Assembly: GCA_030744435.1 (NCBI GenBank)
Contig: JASLQO010000002.1
Coordinates: 1-64,000 of the forward strand
Origin: JASLQO01 sp002327525
GTDB lineage: Bacteria > Pseudomonadota > Gammaproteobacteria > Pseudomonadales > Azotimanducaceae
Length of the DNA stretch: 64,000 bases
Direction: 5' to 3'
Numbering within the stretch: position 1 is the first letter of the stretch; each line of letters starts with the position of its first letter. Below the pieces are notes generated by a model. That model was not told the DNA's origin. It saw nothing but the letters and a program-made list of their open reading frames with translations, and searched no databases. Shown here in pieces: positions 8,721-17,731 of this stretch. The position numbers were made by a program, and so were the translations under genes.

Positions 8721-10084
8721 GAATATAGAACCCGCGGCAGCCACCTGGCTAGATCGGGCCAGAGAACGAGAATAATCAGTAGCAGTAGTTGCAGGCCGAT
8801 GTAGGGGACCACACCGCGGTATATCTGTGTGGTGGGCACGCTGGAGGGCGTGACGCCGCGCAGGTAGAAGAGCGCGAAGCCGAACGGCGGGGTCAGGAAG
8901 GACGTTTGCAGATTCACGGCGATGAGCACGCCCAGCCATACCGGATCGATGCCCATAGCCAGTAGCACCGGTCCCACGATGGGGACCACCACGAATGTGA
9001 TCTCGATGAAGTCGAGCATGAAGCCAAGCAGGAAGATCACCAGCATGACAATGGCCAGCGCACCCCACATCCCGCCCGGCATGTCGACGAACAGACCCTG
9101 CACCACCTCATCGCCGCCGAAACCGCGAAATACCAAAGAGAAAACGGAGGCACCGATGAGAATGAAAAACACCATAGCCGAAGTGCGCAGTGTGGACAGG
9201 CAGACTTCACGCAGCACGTTCGTATTCAGAGCGCGTTTCGCGGCTGCAAGCGAGGTGGCGCCCGCAGCACCGACACCGGCCGCTTCCGTGGGAGTTGCGT
9301 ACCCGGCCAGAATTGAGCCAAGCACGGCGATGATGAGCAGCATTGGCGGTCCCAGGCCACCGAGAATAGCGCCGATGCCGGTGCGCGCCTGTGGCGAGGT
9401 GGGTGGAGCTGATTCCGGGTTTAGGCGGGTGATAGTGAGTATGTATATGAGGTACAACACCACCAGTACCAGACCCGGGCCGATAGCGCCGGCAAATAGG
9501 TGCCCCACTGAAACGGTATCGGGTGCGAACACGCCCTGGCTGAGCTGCGCCTGACTGTAGGCATTGGACAGCACATCTCCGAGCAAGACCAGCGCGATGG
9601 AAGGCGGGATGATCTGGCCCAGGGTACCGGTGGCGCTGATGGTGCCGGTCGCGAGGCTGGGGCTCCATCCCTGATTGAGCATGGTGGGTAGGCTCATGAG
9701 CCCCATGGTCACGACCGTTGCACCCACGATGCCGGTACTGGCGGCCATCAGGGCACCGACCACGACGACCGCGAGCCCGAGTCCACCGTGAAGGCCGGAG
9801 AGTGCCCGGGAAAGGGTGGCGAGCAAGGTGTCCGCGATGCGGGTTTTCTCCAGCATCACCCCCATGAAAACGAACAGCGGGACGGCGATCAATGTCTGGT
9901 TTGCGATGATGCCAAACAGCCTCCCGGGTAGAAATCCGAGATCGCCTGGATCGAATGTATCGGTCGCGATGCCGACAAGGGCGAAGAGCAGCGCCACACC
10001 GGCGAGGGTCAGTGCGACCGAATAGCCGAGCATCAGCGCAAGAAAGACGGTGGCAAACAGCGCCAGCGGTATCAGTTCAGTCAC
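8717..10084 (-). CDS. dctM: TRAP transporter large permease subunit, DctM type
   Basis: The 455-residue polytopic membrane protein forms the sodium-driven transport subunit of a TRAP system. Typical DctM features are the repeated hydrophobic helices, AASTGIVGATVVTMGLMSLP, GTISATGTLGQIIPPSIALV, YATPTEAAGVGAAGA and the C-terminal LQTSFLTPPFGFALFYLRGV. It overlaps dctQ by 8 bases and the amidohydrolase by 4, so the three are probably translated together. Its substrate protein is not in this operon; the TakP-like lipoprotein at 5569-6681 is the nearest candidate partner. Confidence 0.93.
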   Translation of the reverse strand: MTELIPLALFATVFLALMLGYSVALTLAGVALLFALVGIATDTFDPGDLGFLPGRLFGIIANQTLIAVPLFVFMGVMLEKTRIADTLLATLSRALSGLHGGLGLAVVVVGALMAASTGIVGATVVTMGLMSLPTMLNQGWSPSLATGTISATGTLGQIIPPSIALVLLGDVLSNAYSQAQLSQGVFAPDTVSVGHLFAGAIGPGLVLVVLYLIYILTITRLNPESAPPTSPQARTGIGAILGGLGPPMLLIIAVLGSILAGYATPTEAAGVGAAGATSLAAAKRALNTNVLREVCLSTLRTSAMVFFILIGASVFSLVFRGFGGDEVVQGLFVDMPGGMWGALAIVMLVIFLLGFMLDFIEITFVVVPIVGPVLLAMGIDPVWLGVLIAVNLQTSFLTPPFGFALFYLRGVTPSSVPTTQIYRGVVPYIGLQLLLLIILVLWPDLARWLPRVLYS

Positions 10085-10577
10085 GCTGCACGAGTCCCAG
10101 CGTCAAACGAATGCTGTCGGCAATTCCCTGCGCGAGCAGCAGCACGGCCATCACGGGAATGAGGGTCTTCAGCAGAAACACTGCCGGGATACCGCCCACC
10201 TCGGGAGACCCCTCCAGGACGCGCCACGAGTCCACGACGTAAGGCAGAGAGGTGTAGAGGACTAAGACGGCCACGGGGGCGAGAAACAGCGTGTGGCCGG
10301 CGAGATTCGCCGCTGCGCGATGTGCCGGGCGCAGGCGCGAATAGAGAATGTCCACCCGTACGTGCGCGTCGACTTTGAGCGTGTGGGGAATACCGAGCAT
10401 GATGACCAGCGCGTGCAGATATGTGACCGATTCCTGCAGTGCGATCGCACCGGCGTCAAACGCGTAGCGGATCACGACCACGATCAGCGTCAGCGCTACC
10501 ATAAATGCCGTGAGCCAGGCGATGCCCTGTCCGAGGCCCTGGTTTACGGCGTCAATCGCCGTGATGAATCGGCGCAC
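10077..10577 (-). CDS. dctQ: TRAP transporter small permease subunit, DctQ type
   Basis: The 166-residue, four-helix membrane protein is the small TRAP subunit that pairs with DctM. ALQESVTYLHALVIMLGIPH and KVDAHVRVDILYSRL match the conserved DctQ region (aYlHalvfmlG...HVRVDilY). GTG 10577 gives MRRFITAIDAVNQGLG, the normal N-terminus; longer frames reach back into ubiA and are not plausible. The GTG shares one base with the ubiA TAG stop (TAGTG), which implies coupling with the upstream prenyltransferase gene. Confidence 0.88.
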   Translation of the reverse strand: MRRFITAIDAVNQGLGQGIAWLTAFMVALTLIVVVIRYAFDAGAIALQESVTYLHALVIMLGIPHTLKVDAHVRVDILYSRLRPAHRAAANLAGHTLFLAPVAVLVLYTSLPYVVDSWRVLEGSPEVGGIPAVFLLKTLIPVMAVLLLAQGIADSIRLTLGLVQRD

Positions 10578-11482
10578 TAGTGTGGTCCCGGCACAAGCGG
10601 GCCAAGGTAGAGTTCGGCCAGGGTACCGGCAAACAGAGCAAATCCGACCCAGATGTTGTTCGTGAACGCGACGAAGCACTTCGCCGGGTCGCGTTTGCGG
10701 ATCAGCCGCTGTTGGTGGATGAATGCTCCAGCCATGACCGCGAGAGCCACCAGGTAGAGCGGCCCGTAGCCGAACTGGCGGCCGAGCAGCCAGAATGCGC
10801 AGAGAGCGGCCACCTGCAGGATACCGACAATGAGGCGATCGGCGTCGCCGAACAGAATCGCCGTGGACTTCACGCCGATCTTCAAGTCGTCTTCACGGTC
10901 TACCATCGCGTATAACGTGTCGTAGGCGACGATCCAAAGAAGGCTCGCCACGAACATGAGCCAGGCGGATTGCGAGAGATGACCCTGTACCGCTGCGAAC
11001 GCCATGACGATGCCCCAGCTGAAGGCGGCGCCCAAAACAACCTGTGGCAGATGGGTCCAGCGTTTCATGAATGGATACAGTACTGCGATGAAGAGCCCGC
11101 CTACCGCAAGCAGGCGGGCAGCGTCGTTCAGCAACAACAGCAGCAACGCTGCGAGAACACACAATCCGACGAAGAGCGTGAGCGCATCGCGCACCGAGAG
11201 TTCTCCCGTTGCCAGGGGGCGGGCTCTCGTGCGCCGAACGTTCGGGTCGACTTGGCGGTCGGCCACATCGTTGATGACACACCCGGCGGAGCGCATGACG
11301 AAGGTGCCTACGGTAAAGACAGCGATCAGCGCGAGCGGCGGCGTACCTTCCGCCGCCATCCAGAGTGCGGCCAGCGTCGGCCAGAGGAGGAGCAGCGTTC
11401 CCACCGGACGGTCGAGGCGCATGAGGCGCAGGTACGCGGACCGGAGGCCGGCGCCGGACGGATTGTTTGTGGTCTCGGACAT
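10577..11482 (-). CDS. ubiA: 4-hydroxybenzoate polyprenyltransferase UbiA
   Basis: The 301-residue inner-membrane prenyltransferase attaches the polyprenyl tail to 4-hydroxybenzoate in ubiquinone synthesis. The two Asp-rich prenyl-diphosphate/Mg motifs are seen as NDVADRQVD and YDTLYAMVDREDD, with LDRPVGTLLLLWPTLAALWM near the N-terminus and about eight hydrophobic helices. It is close to the usual 290 residues. The common partner ubiC is not next to it; instead it is divergent from the rubredoxin gene and overlaps dctQ by one base. From memory, recG, rubredoxin and ubiA lie in one neighbourhood in Pseudomonas too. Confidence 0.95.
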   Translation of the reverse strand: MSETTNNPSGAGLRSAYLRLMRLDRPVGTLLLLWPTLAALWMAAEGTPPLALIAVFTVGTFVMRSAGCVINDVADRQVDPNVRRTRARPLATGELSVRDALTLFVGLCVLAALLLLLLNDAARLLAVGGLFIAVLYPFMKRWTHLPQVVLGAAFSWGIVMAFAAVQGHLSQSAWLMFVASLLWIVAYDTLYAMVDREDDLKIGVKSTAILFGDADRLIVGILQVAALCAFWLLGRQFGYGPLYLVALAVMAGAFIHQQRLIRKRDPAKCFVAFTNNIWVGFALFAGTLAELYLGPLVPGPH

Positions 11483-11531
11483 CGGGAGTGCATGCTAACG
11501 CAAAAGCGACGCCAGCAAAAAAGTGCCGGCG

Positions 11532-11560
11532 TTGACCTTCGTATGGAGTGCAAGTACGGT
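11532..11560 (+). promoter_or_regulatory. Candidate sigma-70 promoter for the rubredoxin gene
   Basis: TTGACC (11532-11537) and TACGGT (11555-11560) are separated by 17 bases. Transcription would start near 11567, just before a hairpin in the leader. The -10 is only moderately good. Confidence 0.4.
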
Positions 11561-11572
11561 GTCGCACCTTGA

Positions 11573-11593
11573 AATCAGGCCGTGCGCCTGATT
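11573..11593. other. Perfect 8-bp inverted repeat in the rubredoxin leader
   Basis: AATCAGGC and GCCTGATT are separated by 5 bases and lie between the candidate promoter and the ribosome site (AAGGAGA, about 11604). It could be an operator or an RNA hairpin near the 5' end that affects stability or translation. No T-run follows, so it is not a standard terminator. Confidence 0.45.
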
Positions 11594-11614
11594 CGGCAGG
11601 GGCAAGGAGAGCCG

Positions 11615-11782
11615 ATGAAAAAATGGCAATGCATCGTCTGCGGCTGGATCTACGACGAAGTGGAAGGCTGTGAGGACGAAGACATTGCCCCCGGCACCAA
11701 ATGGGAAGACGTTCCGCAAGATTTCGTTTGCCCTGAGTGCGGGGTTAGCAAGGAAGACTTCGAGATGATCGAAATCGGTTGA
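11615..11782 (+). CDS. rubA: Rubredoxin
   Basis: The 55-residue protein holds one iron in the two knuckles CIVCGWIYD and CPECGVSKEDF, with GTKWEDVPQDFVCPEC typical of classical rubredoxins. It is a cytoplasmic one-electron carrier; partners may include alkane hydroxylase or oxygen-stress enzymes. No rubredoxin reductase or hydroxylase gene is in the window. ATG 11615 follows AAGGAGA with good spacing. The symporter gene starts 10 bases after its stop, so the two may share a transcript. Confidence 0.95.
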   Translation: MKKWQCIVCGWIYDEVEGCEDEDIAPGTKWEDVPQDFVCPECGVSKEDFEMIEIG

Positions 11783-11792
11783 ATCGACTCCG

Positions 11793-13073
11793 GTGAATCT
11801 CACATACCGGATCCTCATCGGAATGGCTGCCGGGCTGGTGCTCGGCATCGTTCTGCAGCGACTGCATCTTGCGGAAGACAGCGTGCTGAGCGTCTATCTG
11901 GTGAACGGCCTGTTCGAGGCCGGCGGCAGAATCTTCATCGCAAGCCTCATGCTGATGGTCGTGCCGCTCGTTTTTGTCTCGCTTACCTGTGGGGCTGCGA
12001 GCCTGGGTAGCACGGGCAATATGGGTCGCCTGGGGGGTAAGACCGTAGGCCTGTATCTGATGACGACGGCCATTGCCGTCACTCTGGCGCTGATGGTGGC
12101 GCTGATTGTCAGCCCGGGTGAGGGTGCGGGTGAAGAAGCGGCGACCATCGTCGATTACCAGCCGAAAGAAGTGCCGAGCATCAAGGAGACACTGATCAAC
12201 GTGTTTCCGAAAAATCCCGTTGCAGCCATGGCCGAAGGCAAGACTCTGCAGGTCATTGTGTTTGCCCTTTTGTTCGGTTTCGCGATATCCCGTGCCGGGG
12301 AACCGGGCCAGCGTGTACGGGGCTTTCTCGAGGACATCAACGGGGTTCTCATGAAACTGATCACCCTGCTGATCGAACTGGCGCCGTACGGGGTGTTCTG
12401 CCTCATGGCGAGGTTGTTCGCGACTGTTGGCTGGCAGGAGATCTACAAGCTGATCGGTTACTTCCTGACCGTGGCTGGCGTGCTGCTGATCCATGCGCTC
12501 GTGGTGTACCCAACGGTGTTGAGTATGTTCGCCCGCGTCAATCCACTGGTTTTTCTCAAAAAGATGCGCGAGCCTATACTGGTGGCGTTCTCCACCTCAT
12601 CGAGCGGCGCAACGCTGCCGGTGACACTACGTACCGTTGAGCAGCGCCTCGGTGTGAGCAATGACGTTGCCGCTTTCGCGGTACCACTGGGCGCTACCAT
12701 CAATATGGACGGCACGGCCATCATGCAAGGCGTAGCCACCGTATTCATCGCGCAGTTCTACGCTATCGACCTCGGCCTGACTCAGTACCTGATGGTGATT
12801 CTGACCGCAACGCTCGCCTCCGTGGGCACGGCCGCGGTGCCGGGTGTCGGCCTCATCATGCTGACCATGGTACTGACCCAGGTCGGGCTGCCGGTGGAGG
12901 GCATCATGCTCATCATAGGCGTCGATCGTCTCTTGGATATGATGCGCACCGCGGTCAATGTCACCGGAGACGGTATGGTCGCAACGACCGTCGCGAAAAC
13001 CGAGGGCCTACTAGACGACTCTGTGTTCTCCAACCCCGCATCTGGCCAGGTGTACCCCGATGCCAACCCATAG
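11793..13073 (+). CDS. Dicarboxylate/amino acid:cation symporter (DAACS family)
   Basis: The 426-residue transporter belongs to the GltP/DctA family, using Na+ or H+ to import acidic amino acids or C4-dicarboxylates. Diagnostic segments are the Ser-rich reentrant loop STSSSGATLPVTL, GATINMDGTAIMQG and GVDRLLDMMRTAVNVTGD. About eight transmembrane helices plus two hairpins are expected. GTG 11793 gives MNLTYRILIGMAAG, the normal first helix; its ribosome site is weak, so reinitiation after rubredoxin is possible. Glutamate/aspartate versus dicarboxylate cannot be decided. Confidence 0.92.
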   Translation: MNLTYRILIGMAAGLVLGIVLQRLHLAEDSVLSVYLVNGLFEAGGRIFIASLMLMVVPLVFVSLTCGAASLGSTGNMGRLGGKTVGLYLMTTAIAVTLALMVALIVSPGEGAGEEAATIVDYQPKEVPSIKETLINVFPKNPVAAMAEGKTLQVIVFALLFGFAISRAGEPGQRVRGFLEDINGVLMKLITLLIELAPYGVFCLMARLFATVGWQEIYKLIGYFLTVAGVLLIHALVVYPTVLSMFARVNPLVFLKKMREPILVAFSTSSSGATLPVTLRTVEQRLGVSNDVAAFAVPLGATINMDGTAIMQGVATVFIAQFYAIDLGLTQYLMVILTATLASVGTAAVPGVGLIMLTMVLTQVGLPVEGIMLIIGVDRLLDMMRTAVNVTGDGMVATTVAKTEGLLDDSVFSNPASGQVYPDANP

Positions 13074-13117
13074 AGAGAACCCGCCCAGGCGCAAAGGCTT
13101 TGTCTGAGGGAGTCGGG

Positions 13118-15133
13118 TCATACTGAGATATGGTCGGTATCGGCCGGCGCCCAGGTGCGCAGGAGCGCCTGACAGACCTCTGGGGCTTCGCGAAGAAGCG
13201 CATCTCCGCGTGAGACAATTTCGGGCATCAGGTGGGCATGCTCGCGCAGGTCGGCTACTCGAAACTGCTGTTCACCCGTTTGCCGGGCGCCAAGCAATTC
13301 ACCCGGGCCGCGCAGTTTGAGGTCTTGTTCTGCGATGAGGAAACCGTCCGTGCTGTCGCGGATGACTTTTAGCCTGGCACGGCCAGCTTCACTCAAACCC
13401 TCGGCGTACAAGAGGGTGCAGTAGCTCTTCGCCCGGCCGCGGCCAATTCGACCCCTCAGCTGATGCAGCTGCGCAAGGCCCAGGCGCTCCGGGTTTTCAA
13501 TGACCATGAGGCTCGCGTTGGGGACGTCCACACCTACCTCGATCACCGTCGTGGCCACCAGCAGTTGGCAGCGATGTTCCTTGAACTCCCGCATCACGCG
13601 GGCCTTCTCGTCCGCCGGCATGCGCCCGTGAATCAGGCCGACCTTCGCCTGTGGCAGCACACCTATCAGCCACTTGTAGGTCGTCTCGGCCGAACGTGCG
13701 GGCAGTGTGTTGGAGTCTTCTATCAGAGCGCACACCCAGTAGGCCTGTTCACCACGGGCAATGGCGGCACTGATGCGCCGCAGCACGTCGTCGCGACGGC
13801 CGTCCTGCAGCACGCGCGTCTCGATGGGCTGGCGACCGGCGGGCAGCTCATCGATGATGCTGACATCCATGTCGGCATAGAGTGCCATTGTCAGGGTGCG
13901 CGGGATTGGTGTAGCGGTCATCACCAGTTGGTGCGGGGTGCTACCCTTGGCGCGCAGAGACATGCGCTGGTGTACACCGAAGCGATGCTGTTCGTCGACG
14001 ATTGTGAGTGCGAGATTGTGAAATTGCACCGTGTTTTGAAACAGAGCGTGCGTCCCCACGGCAACGAGCGCCTCGCCTGATTCCATCGCGGCGCGCAGCG
14101 GTTTGCGAGCGCTGGCCGACTGCGAGCCCGTCAGCAGCACCACTCGAATGCCGAGCGGCTCAAGCCACTCACTCATCGTTAGATAGTGTTGTTCGGCGAG
14201 GATTTCGGTTGGTGCCATGATCGCGGTCTGCGCGTTGTGCTCGGCACACCGGATGGCGGCGAAAGCGGCCACGACCGTCTTGCCGCTGCCTACATCTCCC
14301 TGCACCAGGCGCAGCATGGGTTGCGAACGATCGAGATCGTTCAAAACCTCCGTCACCACACGGCGCTGCGCGCCCGTCAACCGGAAGCCGAGTCGTTTCA
14401 AAAGCTGTCGTCCGAGCTGCTGGGCACGAGGCAAAGCGATTGCTCGTTGGTGGGTGCGATCCAGCTGGCGGTGGCGCATGATCAGATAGTAGGTGGTGAG
14501 TTCGTCACGGGCGATACGTTCCCGGGCGGCGTCGATCTGATCGAAAGTCGTGGAAGCCGGTGGTTCATGGAGAAACATCAGCGTCTCGAACGGCGTACCT
14601 TCCTCCTGTGGCCAGTCGTAGCCGCGCAGTTGCGCGGAAAGGGTACGCCAGCGGTTCTGGCCGAGCCCCTTTGTGGTGGGGTATACGGGTGTGAGGCGTC
14701 CCTCTGGCGGGGGCGGTGGTGCGTGATGCACGCGATACTCCGGATGCGCCATCTCGAGCCCGGTTGGGCCGAAACGCACCTCACCGAAACAGCGAATCGT
14801 CTGACCTTCGTACACGTTGCTTTGTTGCTGACGCGAGAAGTGGAAAAAGCGCAGCATCACACGGCCGGTATCGTCTTCGATGAGCAGTGTCCAGCTGCGT
14901 CGCCGACCGTAAGCCAGCCGATTGGCCACCACGGTGCCTTCCACCAGGCATTCATCTCCCGGGCGCAGCTCATGCATGGGTACGATGCGCGTGCGGTCCT
15001 GGTAACGCAGGGGCAGATGCAGAAGAAGGTCGCCCAGACGATATATACCGAGCGTGGCGAGTTTGGCGGCGAGCCCTGGCCCAACGCCTTTGAGTTCCGT
15101 GACCGGAAGCTCACCGGGCGCGCGCTCCGGCAT
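13118..15133 (-). CDS. recG: ATP-dependent DNA helicase RecG
   Basis: The 671-residue protein remodels stalled forks and branched DNA. An N-terminal wedge/OB region is followed by Walker A GDVGSGKT (about 279-286), DEQHRFG as motif II, TATPIPRTL as motif III, VGVDVPNASLMVIE and the TRG-region QLHQLRGRIGRG. It is close to the usual 690 residues. Its ATG (15133) shares one base with the ridA stop (TGATG), so it is the last gene of gmk-rpoZ-spoT-ridA-recG. In many gammaproteobacteria trmH sits between spoT and recG; here ridA does. Confidence 0.97.
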   Translation of the reverse strand: MPERAPGELPVTELKGVGPGLAAKLATLGIYRLGDLLLHLPLRYQDRTRIVPMHELRPGDECLVEGTVVANRLAYGRRRSWTLLIEDDTGRVMLRFFHFSRQQQSNVYEGQTIRCFGEVRFGPTGLEMAHPEYRVHHAPPPPPEGRLTPVYPTTKGLGQNRWRTLSAQLRGYDWPQEEGTPFETLMFLHEPPASTTFDQIDAARERIARDELTTYYLIMRHRQLDRTHQRAIALPRAQQLGRQLLKRLGFRLTGAQRRVVTEVLNDLDRSQPMLRLVQGDVGSGKTVVAAFAAIRCAEHNAQTAIMAPTEILAEQHYLTMSEWLEPLGIRVVLLTGSQSASARKPLRAAMESGEALVAVGTHALFQNTVQFHNLALTIVDEQHRFGVHQRMSLRAKGSTPHQLVMTATPIPRTLTMALYADMDVSIIDELPAGRQPIETRVLQDGRRDDVLRRISAAIARGEQAYWVCALIEDSNTLPARSAETTYKWLIGVLPQAKVGLIHGRMPADEKARVMREFKEHRCQLLVATTVIEVGVDVPNASLMVIENPERLGLAQLHQLRGRIGRGRAKSYCTLLYAEGLSEAGRARLKVIRDSTDGFLIAEQDLKLRGPGELLGARQTGEQQFRVADLREHAHLMPEIVSRGDALLREAPEVCQALLRTWAPADTDHISV

Positions 15134-15522
15134 CAGGTATTGCCCATCACCAGAATCCCTTCTATCTCGATGGCTGCATCCCTGGGAAGCTGTGCAACGC
15201 CCAGTGCTGCGCGGGCGGGGTAGGGCTCGGACACGAACTCCGCCATGATCTCGTTCACGACCGGAAAGTCGGTGAGATCGGTGAGATAGACGGTCAGCTT
15301 GACGATGTCGTCACTGCTGCCTCCAGCGGCCTCGACGACGCTCATCAGATTGCGAAACGCTTGGCGGGCCTGGTCGGCGAATTCCGGCCCGGCCAGCTCC
15401 ATGGTCTCGGGATTCAGGGGTATCTGACCTGAGAGGTAGATGGTGTCTCCGCTGCGCACGGCCTGAGAGTAAGTGCCGATGGCCCGGGGCGCGGTATCGG
15501 TGGCGATGATGGATCGGGTCAT
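15133..15522 (-). CDS. ridA: RidA family enamine/imine deaminase
   Basis: The 129-residue Rid protein hydrolyses 2-aminoacrylate and related reactive imines made by PLP enzymes, and should form a trimer. Seen: AIGTYSQAVRSGDTIYLSGQ near the N-terminus, and PARAALGVAQLPRDAAIEIE with the substrate-binding Arg. ATG 15522 gives MTRSIIATDTAP, the usual start; the longer frame to 15543 runs into spoT. It starts one base after the spoT stop and overlaps recG by one base. Confidence 0.95.
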   Translation of the reverse strand: MTRSIIATDTAPRAIGTYSQAVRSGDTIYLSGQIPLNPETMELAGPEFADQARQAFRNLMSVVEAAGGSSDDIVKLTVYLTDLTDFPVVNEIMAEFVSEPYPARAALGVAQLPRDAAIEIEGILVMGNT

Positions 15523-15523
15523 A

Positions 15524-17731
15524 TCAGGCGCTCGTGCGGGCAATGGTCAAAACACTCGGAATGGCGCGCAGACGGCGCATGACGCGTGCGAGGTGATCTC
15601 GATCATGTACGCCCACTTCGACGATCACGCTACTCACCGCCGCGTCGCGCTCATCCACGTTGATGCGGTCGAGGCCGGCGCCGACGCCGGCTACGGTCGC
15701 GGCGAGTTCTGCGATGATGCCTTTCTTGCGACTCACTTCGATACGTAGCGCTGTGAGGTATTCGGCATCTTTCACGCTGGTCCAGCGCGCGGGAATGATC
15801 TGGTTTGGGGCCCGTCGGCGCATCTCGTTGATGTTCTTGCACGTCTCGATGTGCACCACAAACCCCTTGCCGGGTGTCATGCTGCCAACGATGGCATCGC
15901 CGGGCACAGGTCCGCAACAGCGACCGTAGGTGATGACTAGCCCCTCGCCGCCTCGAATCGCCACCGGACCCCCCTGTTCCACAGGCACCGCTTCGTAGTC
16001 GGGATTGTCTGCAACGAGCAGGTGCTGGGCCACGACGTAGGACATGAGCTCGCCCATGCCGATTGTCGCCAGCACGTCGTCCAGCTTGCGTACGCCAAAT
16101 TCCTTGAACACGCGCCGAAGGCGGCGAAAGTCGAGATCGTTGATGCTGGTACCTGCATTCGCCAGCGACCGGTTGAGAAGCTTGCGGCCGAGGATTATGG
16201 ACTCGGCGCGTTGTTGATTCTTTAACCCGGTGCGGATTGCGGAACGAGCCTTGCTGGTCACCGCAAAGGTCAGCCAGTCCGGATTGGGGTTGGCGTCCGG
16301 TGAGGTGATGATCTCGACCCTTTGACCGCTCTGCAGCTGTTGCGACAAGGGGGCCAACGCTCGGTCGATGCGGCATGCCACGCACTGGTTGCCGATGTCG
16401 GTGTGCACGGAATAGGCGAAATCGACAGGACAAGCGCCGCGTGGCAATTCCATGATGTCGCCCTTGGGCGTGAATACGTAGACGTCGTCCGGGAACAGGT
16501 CGACCTTGAGGCTTTCGATGAACTCAAGTGGATCACCCGCCCGCTGTTGCAGTTCCATTAGATCTCGCACCCACTGGCGAGTACGCTGGCCGCTATGTGT
16601 ATTCTCGGCCGGCGCCTTGTAGAAACGGTGGCCGGCGATGCCGTATTCCGCCACCTCGTCCATTTGCTGCGTGCGTATCTGCACCTCTATGGGTACGCCA
16701 TGCATGCCGAACAGGGTCGTGTGCAACGACTGATAGCCGTTGACCTTGGGGATGGCGACATAATCCTTGAAACGGCCGGCTACCGGTTTGTAGAGGTTGT
16801 GCACCACGCCCAGCGTGCGATAGCAGGCATCCTCGCCGTCTACCACGATGCGAAAGCCGAACACGTCCATGATCTCCCGAAAGGGCTTGTGCTGCGATTT
16901 CATCTTTTGGTAAATGGAGTACAGGTGTTTCTCGCGTCCAGTGACGGTAGCCGAGATTCCTTCGCGTTTGAGAGCTGCGCGTATCGACTGACCAAGCTCG
17001 TCCATCAGCTCCTTGCGGTTTCCGCGCGCCTTGTCGACAGCGCGCCGGATGCGATCGGCACGCAGCGGGTACAGGGCCGCGAAGCCGAGATCCTCGAACT
17101 CCACCTTTACATTGTGCATGCCAAGGCGGTTGGCGATGGGGGCGTAGTATTCGAGCGTTTCACGCGCGGTGAGTTTGCGCTGCTCGCGGTCCATGACACC
17201 GATTGTGCGCATGTTGTGCAGGCGGTCGGCGATTTTGACCATGATCACGCGGATGTCCTTGGCCATGGCCATGGCCATTTTCTGGAAGTTTTCCGCCTGG
17301 GCCTCTGCGCGTGATTTGAATATCGTGGTCAGCTTGGACACACCGTCGACGATTTCGGCCACCGATTTGCCAAAACGGTTCCCCAGCGTGGACTTGGCGA
17401 CCTGGGTGTCTTCGATCACGTCGTGCAGGAGTGCTGCCATCAGAGTCTGGTGGTCCATGCGCATGTCTGCGAGGATACCGGCGACGGCCAGGGGGTGCGT
17501 GATATAGGGGTGGCCGGTGCGGCGGAACTGTCCGGTGTGCGCAGATTCGGCGTAGTTGTACGCGCGTACGACCAGACCGACTTCTTTTTCGGTCAGGTAT
17601 TCATTCAGGACTTCGACCAGAGAGTCGACAGTGGTGGGGTACGCGTTCGCCTTGCGCCGGGCGTCATCCGCCAGGCGCGATACGAAATAGGATTCAGATG
17701 GCGGGGCCGCCGGGGGCTTGGTCATCTCCAA
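15524..17731 (-). CDS. spoT: Bifunctional (p)ppGpp synthetase/hydrolase, SpoT type
   Basis: The 735-residue RSH protein makes and degrades the stringent-response alarmone. The hydrolase domain carries the HD pair His103-Asp104 in LLHDVIEDT and DRLHNMRT. The synthetase region holds GREKHLYSIYQKM and RFKD (320-323), the charged RxKD motif of bifunctional enzymes rather than the ExDD of RelA. TGS (VYVFTPKGDIMELPRGACP) and a C-terminal ACT domain follow. Both activities are likely. ATG 17731 overlaps rpoZ by 38 bases; Met3 at 17725 is an alternative. Confidence 0.97.
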   Translation of the reverse strand: MEMTKPPAAPPSESYFVSRLADDARRKANAYPTTVDSLVEVLNEYLTEKEVGLVVRAYNYAESAHTGQFRRTGHPYITHPLAVAGILADMRMDHQTLMAALLHDVIEDTQVAKSTLGNRFGKSVAEIVDGVSKLTTIFKSRAEAQAENFQKMAMAMAKDIRVIMVKIADRLHNMRTIGVMDREQRKLTARETLEYYAPIANRLGMHNVKVEFEDLGFAALYPLRADRIRRAVDKARGNRKELMDELGQSIRAALKREGISATVTGREKHLYSIYQKMKSQHKPFREIMDVFGFRIVVDGEDACYRTLGVVHNLYKPVAGRFKDYVAIPKVNGYQSLHTTLFGMHGVPIEVQIRTQQMDEVAEYGIAGHRFYKAPAENTHSGQRTRQWVRDLMELQQRAGDPLEFIESLKVDLFPDDVYVFTPKGDIMELPRGACPVDFAYSVHTDIGNQCVACRIDRALAPLSQQLQSGQRVEIITSPDANPNPDWLTFAVTSKARSAIRTGLKNQQRAESIILGRKLLNRSLANAGTSINDLDFRRLRRVFKEFGVRKLDDVLATIGMGELMSYVVAQHLLVADNPDYEAVPVEQGGPVAIRGGEGLVITYGRCCGPVPGDAIVGSMTPGKGFVVHIETCKNINEMRRRAPNQIIPARWTSVKDAEYLTALRIEVSRKKGIIAELAATVAGVGAGLDRINVDERDAAVSSVIVEVGVHDRDHLARVMRRLRAIPSVLTIARTSA

